A model generated the notes under the pieces. The model was not told the origin of the DNA. It saw only the letters and a list, made by a program, of their open reading frames with translations, and ran no database searches. The translations under genes and the position numbers were made by a program. Shown piece by piece: positions 1 to 7,723 of a stretch of DNA of 64,000 nucleotides (position 1 is the stretch's first letter; every line of letters starts with the position of its first letter). Source of the DNA: Collinsella aerofaciens (GTDB lineage Bacteria > Actinomycetota > Coriobacteriia > Coriobacteriales > Coriobacteriaceae); assembly GCF_902364945.1 (NCBI RefSeq), contig NZ_CABJFS010000008.1:37844-101843 (forward strand), given 5' to 3'.

Positions 1-1
1 G

Positions 2-1705
2 GCCGGCTTCGACACGCCCGAGAAGGCGCTCGCCGGCGCCGCCGACATCGTTGCCGAGACGGTGGCCGAGGACCCTGAGAACGTCGCCGACCTGCGCGCC
101 TTTACGCAAAACACCGCCGATATCGTCGTCGAGGCGACCGACCCCGCGGAGAAGACTCCCTACGAGCCTTACTACAACTTTGACGAGCCGCTGCGCCGTA
201 TCCCAAACCACCGCGTGCTGGCTATCGACCGCGGTGAGCGCGAGGGCAAGCTCCGCGTGCGCGTGAACGTCGACGGCGCTGCCGCCACGGCACGCCTCGG
301 CAGCCGTTGGCCCCGACGCCAGGGCGTGTTTGCCCCCATCTTCGATGCTGCCATCGCCGACGGTTACAAGCGCCTCATGGCCCCCTCGCTGGAGCGCGAG
401 GCCCGCGCCAAACTCACCGTTCGCGCCCAAACCGAGGCCATCAATGTCTTTGCCAAGAATCTCGGAGGCCTGCTCTCGGCACGCCCCGTGCGCGGCGCCC
501 GCGTGCTCGCGCTCGATCCGGGCTACCGCACCGGCTGCAAGGTCGCCGTCATGGACGAGACCGGCAAGCTGCTCGACCACGGCGTGGTCTACCCCACCAA
601 GCCGCGCCACGACGTCGCCGGCACCAAGCGCGAGCTCGCCCGCCTCGTCAAGAAGGACGGCGTCAACACCATCGTCATCGGCAACGGCACCGCCAGCCGC
701 GAGACCGAGGAAGTCGTCTCGGAGTTCATTGCCGAGCAGGCGCCCAGCCTTCGCTACACCATCGTCAACGAGGCCGGCGCGTCGGTGTACTCCGCCTCCG
801 AGCTCGCCAGCCAGGAATATCCCGACCTGGACGTCACCGCGCGCGGTGCCATGAGCCTGGGCCGCCGCCTGCAGGACCCGCTGGCAGAGCTCGTCAAGAT
901 TCCGCCCCAGTCCATCGGCGTGGGCCAGTACCAGCACGACCTTGACCAGGCCGAACTCTCGCGCACCCTGGGCCACGTGGTGGAAGACGTCGTCAACCGC
1001 GTGGGCGTCGACGTCAATACCGCAAGCGCGAGCCTGCTGGGATACGTATCGGGCATCACGCCGAGCGTGGCCAAGAACATCGTGGCCTACCGCGAGGAAA
1101 ACGGCGCCTTTACCGATCGCCGCCAGCTCAAGAAGGTCCCCAAGCTGGGACCCAAGGCATACCTCAACGCCGCAGGCTTCCTGCGCATCAACGGCGGCAA
1201 GAACCCGCTCGACGCGACAAGCGTCCACCCCGAAAGCTACGAGGTGGCCACGTCCGTCCTGGAGCGCGCCGGCGTTCAAGCCAGCGAGCTCAGCCGCGGC
1301 GGCGTGCCCGACATCGAGCGCCGCCTGGGCAGCATCTCGGCGCTGGCAAGCGACCTGGACTGCGGCACCCTCACGCTCATCGACATTGTCAACGAGCTCA
1401 AGAAGCCCGGCCGCGACCCGCGCGACGATGCGCCCGAGGTGGTCTTTAGCCGCTCGGCGCTTTCCATCGACGACCTGGAACCCGGCATGGAGCTCAAGGG
1501 CACGGTGCGCAACGTCGTCGACTTTGGCGCGTTCGTCGACGTGGGCGTGCACCAGGACGGCCTCGTACACATCTCCAAGCTCGCCAACCGCTTTGTCAAG
1601 CACCCGAGCGACGTGGTACGCGTCGGTGACACGGTCAAGGTGTGGGTCGAGAAGGTCGACCGCGACCGCAAGAAGATCTCGCTCACCATGGTGCAGGGAA
1701 AGTAA
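2..1705 (+). CDS. tex: Tex-family RNA-binding transcription accessory protein (5' end outside window)
   Basis: The reading frame is open from base 2, so the start lies upstream; the GTG near base 62 is internal. Visible in order: the end of the helical N-terminal region, a YqgF/RNase H-like domain (VLALDPGYRTGCKVAV, about bases 507-560), a helix-hairpin-helix region (GVDVNTAS, then KKVPKLGPKAYLNAAGFLRI, about bases 1005-1190), and a C-terminal S1 RNA-binding domain (GMELKGTVRNVVDFGAFVDV, about bases 1485-1550) ending LTMVQGK. This domain order is diagnostic of Tex, a cytoplasmic nucleic-acid-binding protein linked to transcription and RNA turnover. The missing N-terminus is roughly 150-200 residues by family length. 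No start site or operon partner is visible. Confidence 0.93.
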   Translation, partial: AGFDTPEKALAGAADIVAETVAEDPENVADLRAFTQNTADIVVEATDPAEKTPYEPYYNFDEPLRRIPNHRVLAIDRGEREGKLRVRVNVDGAAATARLGSRWPRRQGVFAPIFDAAIADGYKRLMAPSLEREARAKLTVRAQTEAINVFAKNLGGLLSARPVRGARVLALDPGYRTGCKVAVMDETGKLLDHGVVYPTKPRHDVAGTKRELARLVKKDGVNTIVIGNGTASRETEEVVSEFIAEQAPSLRYTIVNEAGASVYSASELASQEYPDLDVTARGAMSLGRRLQDPLAELVKIPPQSIGVGQYQHDLDQAELSRTLGHVVEDVVNRVGVDVNTASASLLGYVSGITPSVAKNIVAYREENGAFTDRRQLKKVPKLGPKAYLNAAGFLRINGGKNPLDATSVHPESYEVATSVLERAGVQASELSRGGVPDIERRLGSISALASDLDCGTLTLIDIVNELKKPGRDPRDDAPEVVFSRSALSIDDLEPGMELKGTVRNVVDFGAFVDVGVHQDGLVHISKLANRFVKHPSDVVRVGDTVKVWVEKVDRDRKKISLTMVQGK

Positions 1706-1804
1706 ACCGCCAAAGCAAGGGTACCCCCTGTAGCAGCGTGCAAAATCGCGAGTATTCTGCAATTTCCGCCGTTCCGTATGCCCCTCAGAGACGAAAAAGC
1801 AAGA

Positions 1805-1849
1805 AACAGCCCCCGTTTTAGCGTCATCAGAGCCAAAACGGGGGCTGTT
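1805..1849 (-). terminator. Probable rho-independent terminator for the minus-strand transaldolase
   Basis: A 15-bp perfect inverted repeat (AACAGCCCCCGTTTT with its complement) encloses a 15-base loop. On the minus strand it is followed by the T-rich run TTCTTGCTTTTT, as in an intrinsic terminator. On the plus strand the following bases are CCATGC, so it fits the transaldolase better, though it may also stop tex transcripts. Confidence 0.65.
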
Positions 1850-1984
1850 CCATGCTTCACCCAGCTGGTAAAAGCCTTTACCTTGCTGAATACTCTCAAT
1901 TTTGCACGGCGCAGGCGGGGGTACCTTTGTCCACGGCAGGATATGGAAGCCTATCACCAACCTACCGGCAAGTTCGTGTCGGCA

Positions 1985-2056
1985 GCCCCGGCCTTTCCTT
2001 TGCCTAGCGCGACCCTCGCGAAGCGCGTGAGCGATAGGGAAAGGAAAGGCCGGGGC
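1985..2056. repeat. Long palindrome, 22-bp arms, between tex and transaldolase
   Basis: The arms at 1985-2006 and 2035-2056 are complementary over 22 bp with one mismatch. The centre folds into a small hairpin containing GCGAAGC, flanked by CCCTCGC and GTGAGCGA. It lies 31 bases after the stop codon of the minus-strand transaldolase and before that gene's likely terminator, so it would be in the 3' UTR. It has no T-tract of its own. It shares its core with the palindromes at 45036-45140 and 56894-57018. Confidence 0.75.
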
Positions 2057-2086
2057 GAACAACCCGCGATGTAGTCAGCGTTCGCG

Positions 2087-2791
2087 TTACGGCAGGATAT
2101 GGAAACCGAGCGAGGCGATATCCTTGGCAAAGCCGCGCACGGTGTCGAGCGAGACCTCGTACGGGTCGCGGCCGATGTTCTTGCGCTTGGCCAGGATGCT
2201 GTTGGGCACCGTAATGATCTGGCAACCGCAGGCTTCGGCCTGGTAAATGTTGATGAGCTCGCGCGTGGATGCCCATAGGACCTCGCAGTTGGGCTTGGCG
2301 GCGGCCTTCTTGACCGACTCCGTCATAAACGGAATGGGATCGACGCCGGTGTCGGCGATGCGGCCGGCAAAGAGCGAGATGATGGACGGCGTCTCGGCGT
2401 CAACGGCCTCGACCATCTCGTCGACCTGCGTAGGCGTAAAGATGGTGGTGACGTTGACCTTGATGCCGTCGGCCGAAAGCTTGCGGACCAGCTCGGCGGT
2501 GGACTCGCCCTTGGTGGTCACGCACGGAATCTTGACGTAGACGTTCTCGGCCCAGGTAGCGATCTCGCGGGCCTCGACCTCCATGGTCTCGACGTCGTCG
2601 GCAAAGACCTCAAACGACACGGACACATCGGTGATGTGGGCCAGGACCTCCTTGGCAAACGCGCGGTAATCCGTCACGCCGCCCTTCTTCATAAGGGACG
2701 GGTTGGTCGTGAAACCCTGAACGTTGCCGTTCTCGTACATGTCGAGCATGCCCTCGAGGTTTGCACCGTCAGCGAACACCTTGATTGCCAT
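2087..2791 (-). CDS. Fructose-6-phosphate aldolase / TalC-type transaldolase, copy 1
   Basis: A 234-aa TIM-barrel enzyme of the small transaldolase family, which includes FSA (reversible cleavage of fructose 6-phosphate to dihydroxyacetone and glyceraldehyde 3-phosphate) and true TalC transaldolases. The Schiff-base lysine is K87 in YVKIP; the family motifs GFTTNPSLM and SADGIKVNVTTIFT are intact. The chosen ATG at 2791 follows GAAAGGAA by eight bases; an in-frame start eight codons upstream lacks a site. It lies downstream of the PTS operon but behind that operon's terminator, so it probably has its own promoter in 2792-3023. It closely resembles the copy at 5385-6095. FSA and transaldolase activity cannot be separated by eye. 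Confidence 0.88.
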   Translation of the reverse strand: MAIKVFADGANLEGMLDMYENGNVQGFTTNPSLMKKGGVTDYRAFAKEVLAHITDVSVSFEVFADDVETMEVEAREIATWAENVYVKIPCVTTKGESTAELVRKLSADGIKVNVTTIFTPTQVDEMVEAVDAETPSIISLFAGRIADTGVDPIPFMTESVKKAAAKPNCEVLWASTRELINIYQAEACGCQIITVPNSILAKRKNIGRDPYEVSLDTVRGFAKDIASLGFHILP

Positions 2792-3023
2792 CTGCCTGAT
2801 TCCTTTCGTTAGCATACGGCCGATAAACTGCTAAACACTTTACCTACGTTTATCAAGGCGTTAGCTGCGGTTTTTTTATCTTCTCGGCGAACGGTTTTGC
2901 AGATTTACCATTTTTTATCAACGCCCCAGCGGCAAAACGTTTTTGCCGATCATTGCGTTTGGTTCCGTTCACGGAACAGAAGCAGCGCCTCACCGGCTCA
3001 TATTCACAACCGCTCCAAATAAA
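2792..3023. promoter_or_regulatory. Regulatory region of transaldolase copy 1, with a 16-bp palindrome
   Basis: This AT-richer stretch separates the PTS operon terminator from the transaldolase. It contains a 16-bp palindrome at 2962-2977 (GTTCCGTTCACGGAAC). Its core decamer CCGTTCACGG is the reverse complement of CCGTGAACGG, seen in two other sugar-gene control regions here (6216-6225 and 14880-14889). A GGCAAAACG/CGTTTTGCC pair lies near 2930-2947. I cannot place a promoter with confidence. Confidence 0.5.
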
Positions 3024-3057
3024 AAGCGGTGACGCCTCGTTTGAGACGTCACCGCTT
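3024..3057 (-). terminator. Rho-independent terminator of the Ula-type PTS operon
   Basis: The 15-bp arms AAGCGGTGACGCCTC and GAGACGTCACCGCTT pair with one mismatch around a 4-base loop. On the minus strand the stem is followed by TTTTATTTGG, a good U-tract. It lies about 58 bases after the EIIC stop codon and separates the operon from transaldolase copy 1. Confidence 0.88.
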
Positions 3058-3114
3058 CCGTGTAGGAGCCGGTTATCGGAGCTCCGCCCGATTAGGGCTT
3101 AACGTATGCCTGGA

Positions 3115-4506
3115 TTACTCTTCCTCAACGTGATTGATCACAGCACCCTTGGTGTGGATGAAGTTGGGGACGAAGGCAACGACCAGAAGGACAGCGAGAA
3201 TCGCGTAGACACCGGTGGTACCGAAGGCCTCGGCAGCGCGGCCAAGCGTAATACCAATGACGGAGAAATCGAAGTCGCCGAACGTAGTGTTCTTGAAGCC
3301 AAAGACGTCAAGAACGGGCAGGAGCAGAGCCGGGGCAAAGGTGATGAGCAGGCCGTTGACGAAAGCGCCAAGAGCTGCGCCCTTGCGACCGCCGGTAGCA
3401 TTGCCGTAGATACCTGCGGTAGCACCGCAGAAGAAGTGGGGAACCATGCCCGGGATGATGAAGATGCCCAGGGTAGCGCCCACGATGAACATACCGACCA
3501 CGCCACCGATGAAGGAGGCAACAAAGCCGAGGATGACGGCGGTGGGAGCATAGGGGAAGAAGACGGCGCAGTCGACGGCGGGGATGGCGCCGGGGATCAG
3601 CTTGTTGGAGATGCCCTGGAAAGCCGGGACCAGGTCGGCAAGGATCATACGAACGCCGTTGTAGACGATAGTGACACCGACGGCGAAGGACAGGGCACAG
3701 GTCAGGGCATAGACGATTACATTGTCGCCGCCAGCGATCTTGGTAACGACCGCAGGATCTGCGATGTAAGCGGCGAAAGCGGTAACCAGGTAGAAGAAGG
3801 CCATGGTAAGAGCCGTGGAGATGGTGGTGTCGCGCAGGAAGGAGAACTTCTCGGGAACCTCGATCTTCTCGGTGCTGTTCTCCTCGGCGTCCTTAGCAAA
3901 AAGCGTACCGACTGCAGCGGAGATGTAATAGGCGAGTGAACCGAAGTGGCCCATGGCGATTTCATCGCCATCGGTAACCTTCTCGGTGAAACGCTGACCA
4001 ACGGCGGGAAGCATAGCGCTCACGAGGCCCAGGAACATGCCGCCCACGATGACAAGCTGGACATCCTGGAAGCCAGATGCCTGCAGAACGGCAGAAAGCA
4101 GGCAGGCCATAAACATGCTGTGATGGCCCGTCAGGAAGATGTACTTAAACTTGGTAAAGCGGGCAATGATAATGTTCACGACGTAGCCGAGAATCAGGAT
4201 CATCATGGTCTGAACGCCGAGGACGCTCTGAGCCATCGAAACGACGACCTCGTTGTTGGGCACGACGCCGGTGATGTGGAAACCGGTCTCGATGAAGGTA
4301 CCCAGCGGAGCAAGGTTCTCCTGAACAACAGCGGCGCCGGCAGACAGCATGATGTAACCAAGAATGGGCTTCAGGGTGCCCGTCATCACCTTGTGGGCAG
4401 GACGCTTAAGCGCGACAAGGCCCACAAAGGCAAATAGACCCATAATCCACGCTGGCTTGGTCAGAATCGATTGGATAAACTCAAGTATGGGAAGGATGGC
4501 TTGCAT
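3115..4506 (-). CDS. ulaA: PTS EIIC component, UlaA/SgaT (ascorbate) family
   Basis: A 463-aa polytopic membrane protein of the L-ascorbate PTS permease family, which imports its substrate with phosphorylation by the EIIB partner. Support comes from the family N-terminus (ALKRPAHKVMTGTLKPILGY), about ten hydrophobic segments, GHHSMFMACLLSAVLQ and the late PHFFCGATAGIYGNATGGRK loop. The ATG at 4506 follows GAAAGGAAG by five bases. It is the last gene of an operon transaldolase-EIIA-EIIB-EIIC. The substrate is uncertain: no UlaG lactonase, UlaD decarboxylase or epimerase is present, and the transaldolase genes suggest another sugar or sugar acid. Confidence 0.88.
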   Translation of the reverse strand: MQAILPILEFIQSILTKPAWIMGLFAFVGLVALKRPAHKVMTGTLKPILGYIMLSAGAAVVQENLAPLGTFIETGFHITGVVPNNEVVVSMAQSVLGVQTMMILILGYVVNIIIARFTKFKYIFLTGHHSMFMACLLSAVLQASGFQDVQLVIVGGMFLGLVSAMLPAVGQRFTEKVTDGDEIAMGHFGSLAYYISAAVGTLFAKDAEENSTEKIEVPEKFSFLRDTTISTALTMAFFYLVTAFAAYIADPAVVTKIAGGDNVIVYALTCALSFAVGVTIVYNGVRMILADLVPAFQGISNKLIPGAIPAVDCAVFFPYAPTAVILGFVASFIGGVVGMFIVGATLGIFIIPGMVPHFFCGATAGIYGNATGGRKGAALGAFVNGLLITFAPALLLPVLDVFGFKNTTFGDFDFSVIGITLGRAAEAFGTTGVYAILAVLLVVAFVPNFIHTKGAVINHVEEE

Positions 4507-4577
4507 CTGCGCTTCCTTTCTCTCTAACGTGGGCGCGTTTCCCTCTTCCACAGGGAACCGCCCTTTTTTGTGCCGCT

Positions 4578-4853
4578 TTAGGCGTTAGCGGCGGCCGCCT
4601 TGATTGCCTCGAGGGCGTCTTCGCGGATCTTCTTCTTGTTCACATAGCTGCGAACGATCACAACGTTGCCGTGGAGCTCGGGTGCGAGCTCTTTAACGGT
4701 GATGAACAGATCCGGATTTGCGGAAGAAGCACCGTTCAGGTCCATAGACTCAACGTCGGCCTTGATGCCCTCCTCCTCGCAAAGCTCCTCGACTTTGCCA
4801 GCGAGCATCAGGCTAGACCCGATGCCGTTTCCGCATACGGTGATGATATGCAT
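4578..4853 (-). CDS. ulaB: PTS EIIB component, lactose/ascorbate type
   Basis: A 91-aa cytoplasmic phosphocarrier with the phosphocysteine loop at its N-terminus (CGNGIGSSLM, phosphorylated C7), typical of SgaB/UlaB-like EIIB domains. It takes phosphate from EIIA and passes it to the sugar moving through EIIC. The ATG at 4853 follows GGAGAGGAAGG. It lies between EIIA and EIIC, with 71 bases before the EIIC start, all within one operon. The length is normal for a free-standing EIIB. Confidence 0.88.
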   Translation of the reverse strand: MHIITVCGNGIGSSLMLAGKVEELCEEEGIKADVESMDLNGASSANPDLFITVKELAPELHGNVVIVRSYVNKKKIREDALEAIKAAAANA

Positions 4854-4928
4854 GGCAACCTTCCTCTCCTACACGTGACGGTTTTCCGTCTATCCAAAAG
4901 CGGCGACGCATCGCCGTGCCATTAAGGC

Positions 4929-5375
4929 CTAAAAGAATGAACGCATGGTCTCCAAAACCTGCTCGGGCGTATCGCATGCGCTGAGTTTGGCAACGCAGTC
5001 ATCGTCCTCGAACATCTGCGAAAGCTCCGCCAAGCAACCAAGATGAGCCTTAGGGTCGGGCGCGCAAATACCCACGAGCACGTGAACCGGATCGAAATCC
5101 TCGTGTCCAAACGCAACGGCTGGGTCAAGCGTGACGATACAGATTCCCGCTTCACTCACATTGCCATCTGCCTGAGCGTGGGGCATGGCGATGCCCTCTT
5201 CCAAGACCATATAGGGGCCGAATTTGTGAACCGATGAAATCATGGCGTCAACATAGCTCTGGTCGCATTTGCCAGCGCCTACGAGCAACTTACCGCATGC
5301 CCTGATCGCTTCCTCCCAATCGGAGGCCTCGACGTGGCAGGCAACAAGCTCGGGCTTAAGAAGATCGGTCAGCAT
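4929..5375 (-). CDS. ulaC: PTS EIIA component, fructose/mannitol (EIIA-2) type
   Basis: A 148-aa EIIA domain with the phosphorylatable histidine in GIAMPHAQ (H66) and the following IVTLDPAVAFG, as in PTS_EIIA_2 proteins such as UlaC. It receives phosphate from HPr and hands it to the EIIB downstream. The start at 5375 lies nine bases after the stop of transaldolase copy 2, whose last codons (GAGGAG) may serve as ribosome binding site, so the two are probably translationally coupled. No PRD or regulatory domain is attached. Confidence 0.87.
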   Translation of the reverse strand: MLTDLLKPELVACHVEASDWEEAIRACGKLLVGAGKCDQSYVDAMISSVHKFGPYMVLEEGIAMPHAQADGNVSEAGICIVTLDPAVAFGHEDFDPVHVLVGICAPDPKAHLGCLAELSQMFEDDDCVAKLSACDTPEQVLETMRSFF

Positions 5376-5384
5376 GCTCGTCCC

Positions 5385-6095
5385 CTACTCCTCGGGCAAG
5401 ATATGAAAACCAAGCGCCTGAACGTCGCGGGCAAAGCCCTTGACCGTATCAAGCGAGTACTCAAGCAAATCTTTCCCGAAATTCTTGCGCTTGGCAAGAA
5501 TGGCATTGGGGACCGTAATGATCTGGCATCCAACGGACTCCGCCTGGAAGATATTGAGGACCTCGCGCGTAGACGCCCAGAGAACCTCGGCAGCAGGCTT
5601 AACGGCAGCCTTCTTTACGGACTCCGCCATGAGGGGCAGCGGATCGACGCCGGTATCGGCAATGCGACCGGCGAAGATGGACAGAATAGAGGGGGTCTCG
5701 GCAGAGACGGCATCGACAAACTCGTCGACCTGCTCGGGCGTGAAGATCGTGGTGACATTCACCTTGATGCCGTCGGCAGAAAGGCGCTTGACCAGCGCGG
5801 CAGTGGACTCGCCCTTGGTGTTGAGCGCCGGGATCTTAACGTAGACGTTGTCTGCCCAGGTTGCAATCTCGCGAGCCTCGGCTTCCATACCAGCCTCGTC
5901 GTCGGCGAACACCTCAAAAGAAACCGACACATCGGTAATGTGCTCAAGAACCGTCTTGGCAAAAGCGCGATAGTCAGTCACGCCACCGGCCTTCATAAGG
6001 GAAGGATTGGTCGTGAAGCCCTGAACGTTGCCATTGTCATGCATGTCAAGCATGCCTTCGAGGTTAGCGCCGTCGGCAAACACCTTAATCGCCAT
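5385..6095 (-). CDS. Fructose-6-phosphate aldolase / TalC-type transaldolase, copy 2
   Basis: A 236-aa enzyme nearly identical in layout to the copy at 2087-2791, with the same GFTTNPSLM, YVKIP and VNVTTIFT motifs (Schiff-base lysine near residue 87) and two extra C-terminal residues (EE). The ATG at 6095 follows GAGAAAGGA; the in-frame ATG upstream at 6152 has no binding site. It is the first gene of the PTS operon, transcribed divergently from the DeoR regulator, and likely processes the sugar phosphate delivered by the EIIABC proteins. Differences from copy 1 are scattered substitutions, implying an old duplication. Confidence 0.88.
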   Translation of the reverse strand: MAIKVFADGANLEGMLDMHDNGNVQGFTTNPSLMKAGGVTDYRAFAKTVLEHITDVSVSFEVFADDEAGMEAEAREIATWADNVYVKIPALNTKGESTAALVKRLSADGIKVNVTTIFTPEQVDEFVDAVSAETPSILSIFAGRIADTGVDPLPLMAESVKKAAVKPAAEVLWASTREVLNIFQAESVGCQIITVPNAILAKRKNFGKDLLEYSLDTVKGFARDVQALGFHILPEE

Positions 6096-6443
6096 GTTCG
6101 GTCCTTTCTCATCTAGCACTATTGCTATCGAAAGCCTTCTTCTTTGTTTCAAAAGCTTTTCGGCTTTCTTTTATAAACTATTTCAAAAGCCATCGAAAGC
6201 TCAATTGTCAACTTTCCGTGAACGGTCGAATATCGGGTGTGAACGTACTTCTTTTGGGCGGCACCTTCAGAATGAGACTCTTTATAGCCCGTCTACGTGC
6301 GAACTATCTGCTACGCATGCATTTGTGACATGCCATTCCGTTCTTTTGATTCATTCGAATTTGCCTTGTTCTTTTCATATCGATACGTTATATTTCGATT
6401 ACGAAAGGCGCATCTTTTACCTTTTGTTCAAAAGGAGCGGCAT
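6096..6443. promoter_or_regulatory. Divergent control region between the PTS operon and its DeoR regulator
   Basis: This AT-rich region carries repeated boxes that look like regulator half-sites: ATCGAAAGC at 6127-6135 and 6192-6200, TTTCAAAAGC at 6147-6156 and 6181-6190, and an inverted GGCTTTC near 6162. The decamer CCGTGAACGG is at 6216-6225. The clustered boxes next to the PTS operon start are plausible DeoR operators; this is inferred from position only. No gene is visible. Confidence 0.6.
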
Positions 6444-7235
6444 ATGTCATCTACTTCAGACCTTTCACCGGCCGAGCGTCAGCGATTTATCATGAATTGG
6501 CTGGCCGAAAAGCCAAATATCTCGGTATCCGACATCGTTCGCCGTTTTTCGGTTTCGGAAGTCACCGCACGACACGACCTCATCTCGCTGGAATCCGAAG
6601 GCAAGCTGCGTCGCGTACGCGGCGGAGCGGTATCGCTTTCTCGCTCCAACGCAATCTCGTATCCCGAAGAGCGCATCAATGTCCAAGTCGAGGCCAAGGA
6701 AGCCATCGCCGCAACCGCAGCAACTCTTGTTGATGATGGCGATGTTCTGGTAATTGATATCGGCACCACAGGCTTTTACTTCGCTAAGGCCCTCATGGAC
6801 AAGCGTGAGATCACCATTATCACCGGCGATCTTGCAATCGCGAACTACGCCAGCTTCAATCTCCCCAATGCTTCGGTAGTGCTGCTGGGCGGCTCCGTGC
6901 GCAAGGGCCACCTCTATCTCGCGGGCGCACTAACGCTCGACTGCATGAGCAAACTACATGCCGACAAGGCGTTTGTCAGTGCCGACGGATTCCACCCCGA
7001 CCACGGTTTTACCGTCGAGCACGACTTCTCGGCCATGATCAAGCATATGTACCTTACCAACTCAAACCAGGGCTACATGATGGTTGACCAGGGAAAGTTC
7101 AACAAAACCAGTTTTTATCAGTCCGCGCAGATCGATGACCTCGACGGCATCATCGTTGATGGAGACGACGAGAGCATCATGACGGCGGCAATCGAGAGCA
7201 GTCGCAGTCATCCCAAGCTCTATATTGCAAAATAG
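6444..7235 (+). CDS. DeoR/GlpR-family sugar operon regulator
   Basis: A 263-aa repressor with an N-terminal winged helix-turn-helix (about residues 8-60: ISVSDIVRRFSVSEVTARHD, then GKLRRVRGGAVS) and a C-terminal DeoRC sugar-phosphate sensor domain (IDIGTTGFYFAKAL, IITGDLAIANY, LLGGSVRKGHLYLAG, DKAFVSADGF). The ATG at 6444 has AAAGGAG seven bases upstream; in-frame ATGs further up lack a site. Divergent from the PTS/transaldolase operon, it most likely represses that operon and is released by a phosphorylated pathway intermediate. Confidence 0.9.
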   Translation: MSSTSDLSPAERQRFIMNWLAEKPNISVSDIVRRFSVSEVTARHDLISLESEGKLRRVRGGAVSLSRSNAISYPEERINVQVEAKEAIAATAATLVDDGDVLVIDIGTTGFYFAKALMDKREITIITGDLAIANYASFNLPNASVVLLGGSVRKGHLYLAGALTLDCMSKLHADKAFVSADGFHPDHGFTVEHDFSAMIKHMYLTNSNQGYMMVDQGKFNKTSFYQSAQIDDLDGIIVDGDDESIMTAAIESSRSHPKLYIAK

Positions 7236-7238
7236 CTC

Positions 7239-7279
7239 AAATGGCCGGGTCGCCCCCACTGCGGGCGACCCGGCCATTT
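7239..7279. terminator. Bidirectional terminator hairpin after the DeoR gene
   Basis: A perfect 17-bp inverted repeat (AAATGGCCGGGTCGCCC and complement, 7-base loop) lies between the converging DeoR gene and the HAD remnant. It is followed by ATTAAATC on the plus strand and by a T-rich stretch on the minus strand. It abuts both stop codons. Confidence 0.85.
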
Positions 7280-7280
7280 A

Positions 7281-7553
7281 TTAAATCAACCCAAAATGCT
7301 GCATCGCTGTGACGGTACCGTCGTGTGCGACATCGTCGGTCACGTAGTCGGCGAGCGCCTTGACTTCGGGCATGGCGTTGTCCATGGCGACAGCCGTCTC
7401 GACAGCGGCGAGCATACCCAGATCGTTGCCGGAATCGCCAAAGCCAAAGGTGCGCGCGTTGCCGGTGCGACCTAGATACGCCAGCGCCCGCGCCAGGCCC
7501 ACGCCCTTGTCGATGCCCTTGGGGCTCAACTCGCGATTTGTTTGCTGGGCTCA
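7281..7553 (-). pseudogene. C-terminal remnant of a Cof-type HAD phosphatase
   Basis: The last ~83 codons match the C-terminal core of Cof-like HAD hydrolases: SPKGIDKGVGLARAL, then FGFGDSGNDLGMLAAVETAV with the metal-binding GDSGND, then MPEVKALADYVT. The rest of the protein, including the N-terminal DxDGT nucleophile motif and the cap domain, is missing. Reading upstream, the frame meets a TGA near 7551 and the sequence stops resembling a HAD protein. A TTG near 7529 could start a short peptide, but it could not be an active enzyme. I read it as a gene cut by insertion or replacement of the block that begins here. Confidence 0.8.
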
Positions 7554-7655
7554 CTTGGAAGAGCGGCGGTAAACGCATCTCCCGGTTAATCCGGCACCGC
7601 CGAAGCGAACCCCACACACGCCCGCCGGCAAGCGGCACGCGCCCGCCAACGCAAA

Positions 7656-7690
7656 GGTCCGGCGGGACGCACCTAGCATCCCGCCGGACC
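7656..7690 (-). terminator. Probable terminator of the mannose-PTS operon
   Basis: The 12-bp arms GGTCCGGCGGGA and TCCCGCCGGACC pair perfectly around an 11-base loop, about 34 bases after the esterase stop codon. On the minus strand only TTTGCG follows, so the U-tract is weak. A second inverted pair (CGGCGGT/ACCGCCG) lies at about 7563-7598. Confidence 0.6.
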
Positions 7691-7723
7691 GTCACTCGTC
7701 CAGGAGGTCGCCGCGACGAGCCC

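Larger units (their letters stand above)
1706..2086. other. Tail-to-tail intergenic region between tex and a transaldolase gene
   Basis: No gene is visible in these 381 bases. They hold two inverted repeats, listed separately: a terminator-like hairpin at 1805-1849 and a 72-base palindrome at 1985-2056. The 1850-1980 stretch shows nothing I can name. Confidence 0.6.

Noticed and set aside
7281..7553. The HAD remnant and the HAD gene at 15909 as halves of one split gene
   Set aside because: The gene at 15909 already has all four HAD motifs including its own GDSEND end, so they are different genes.
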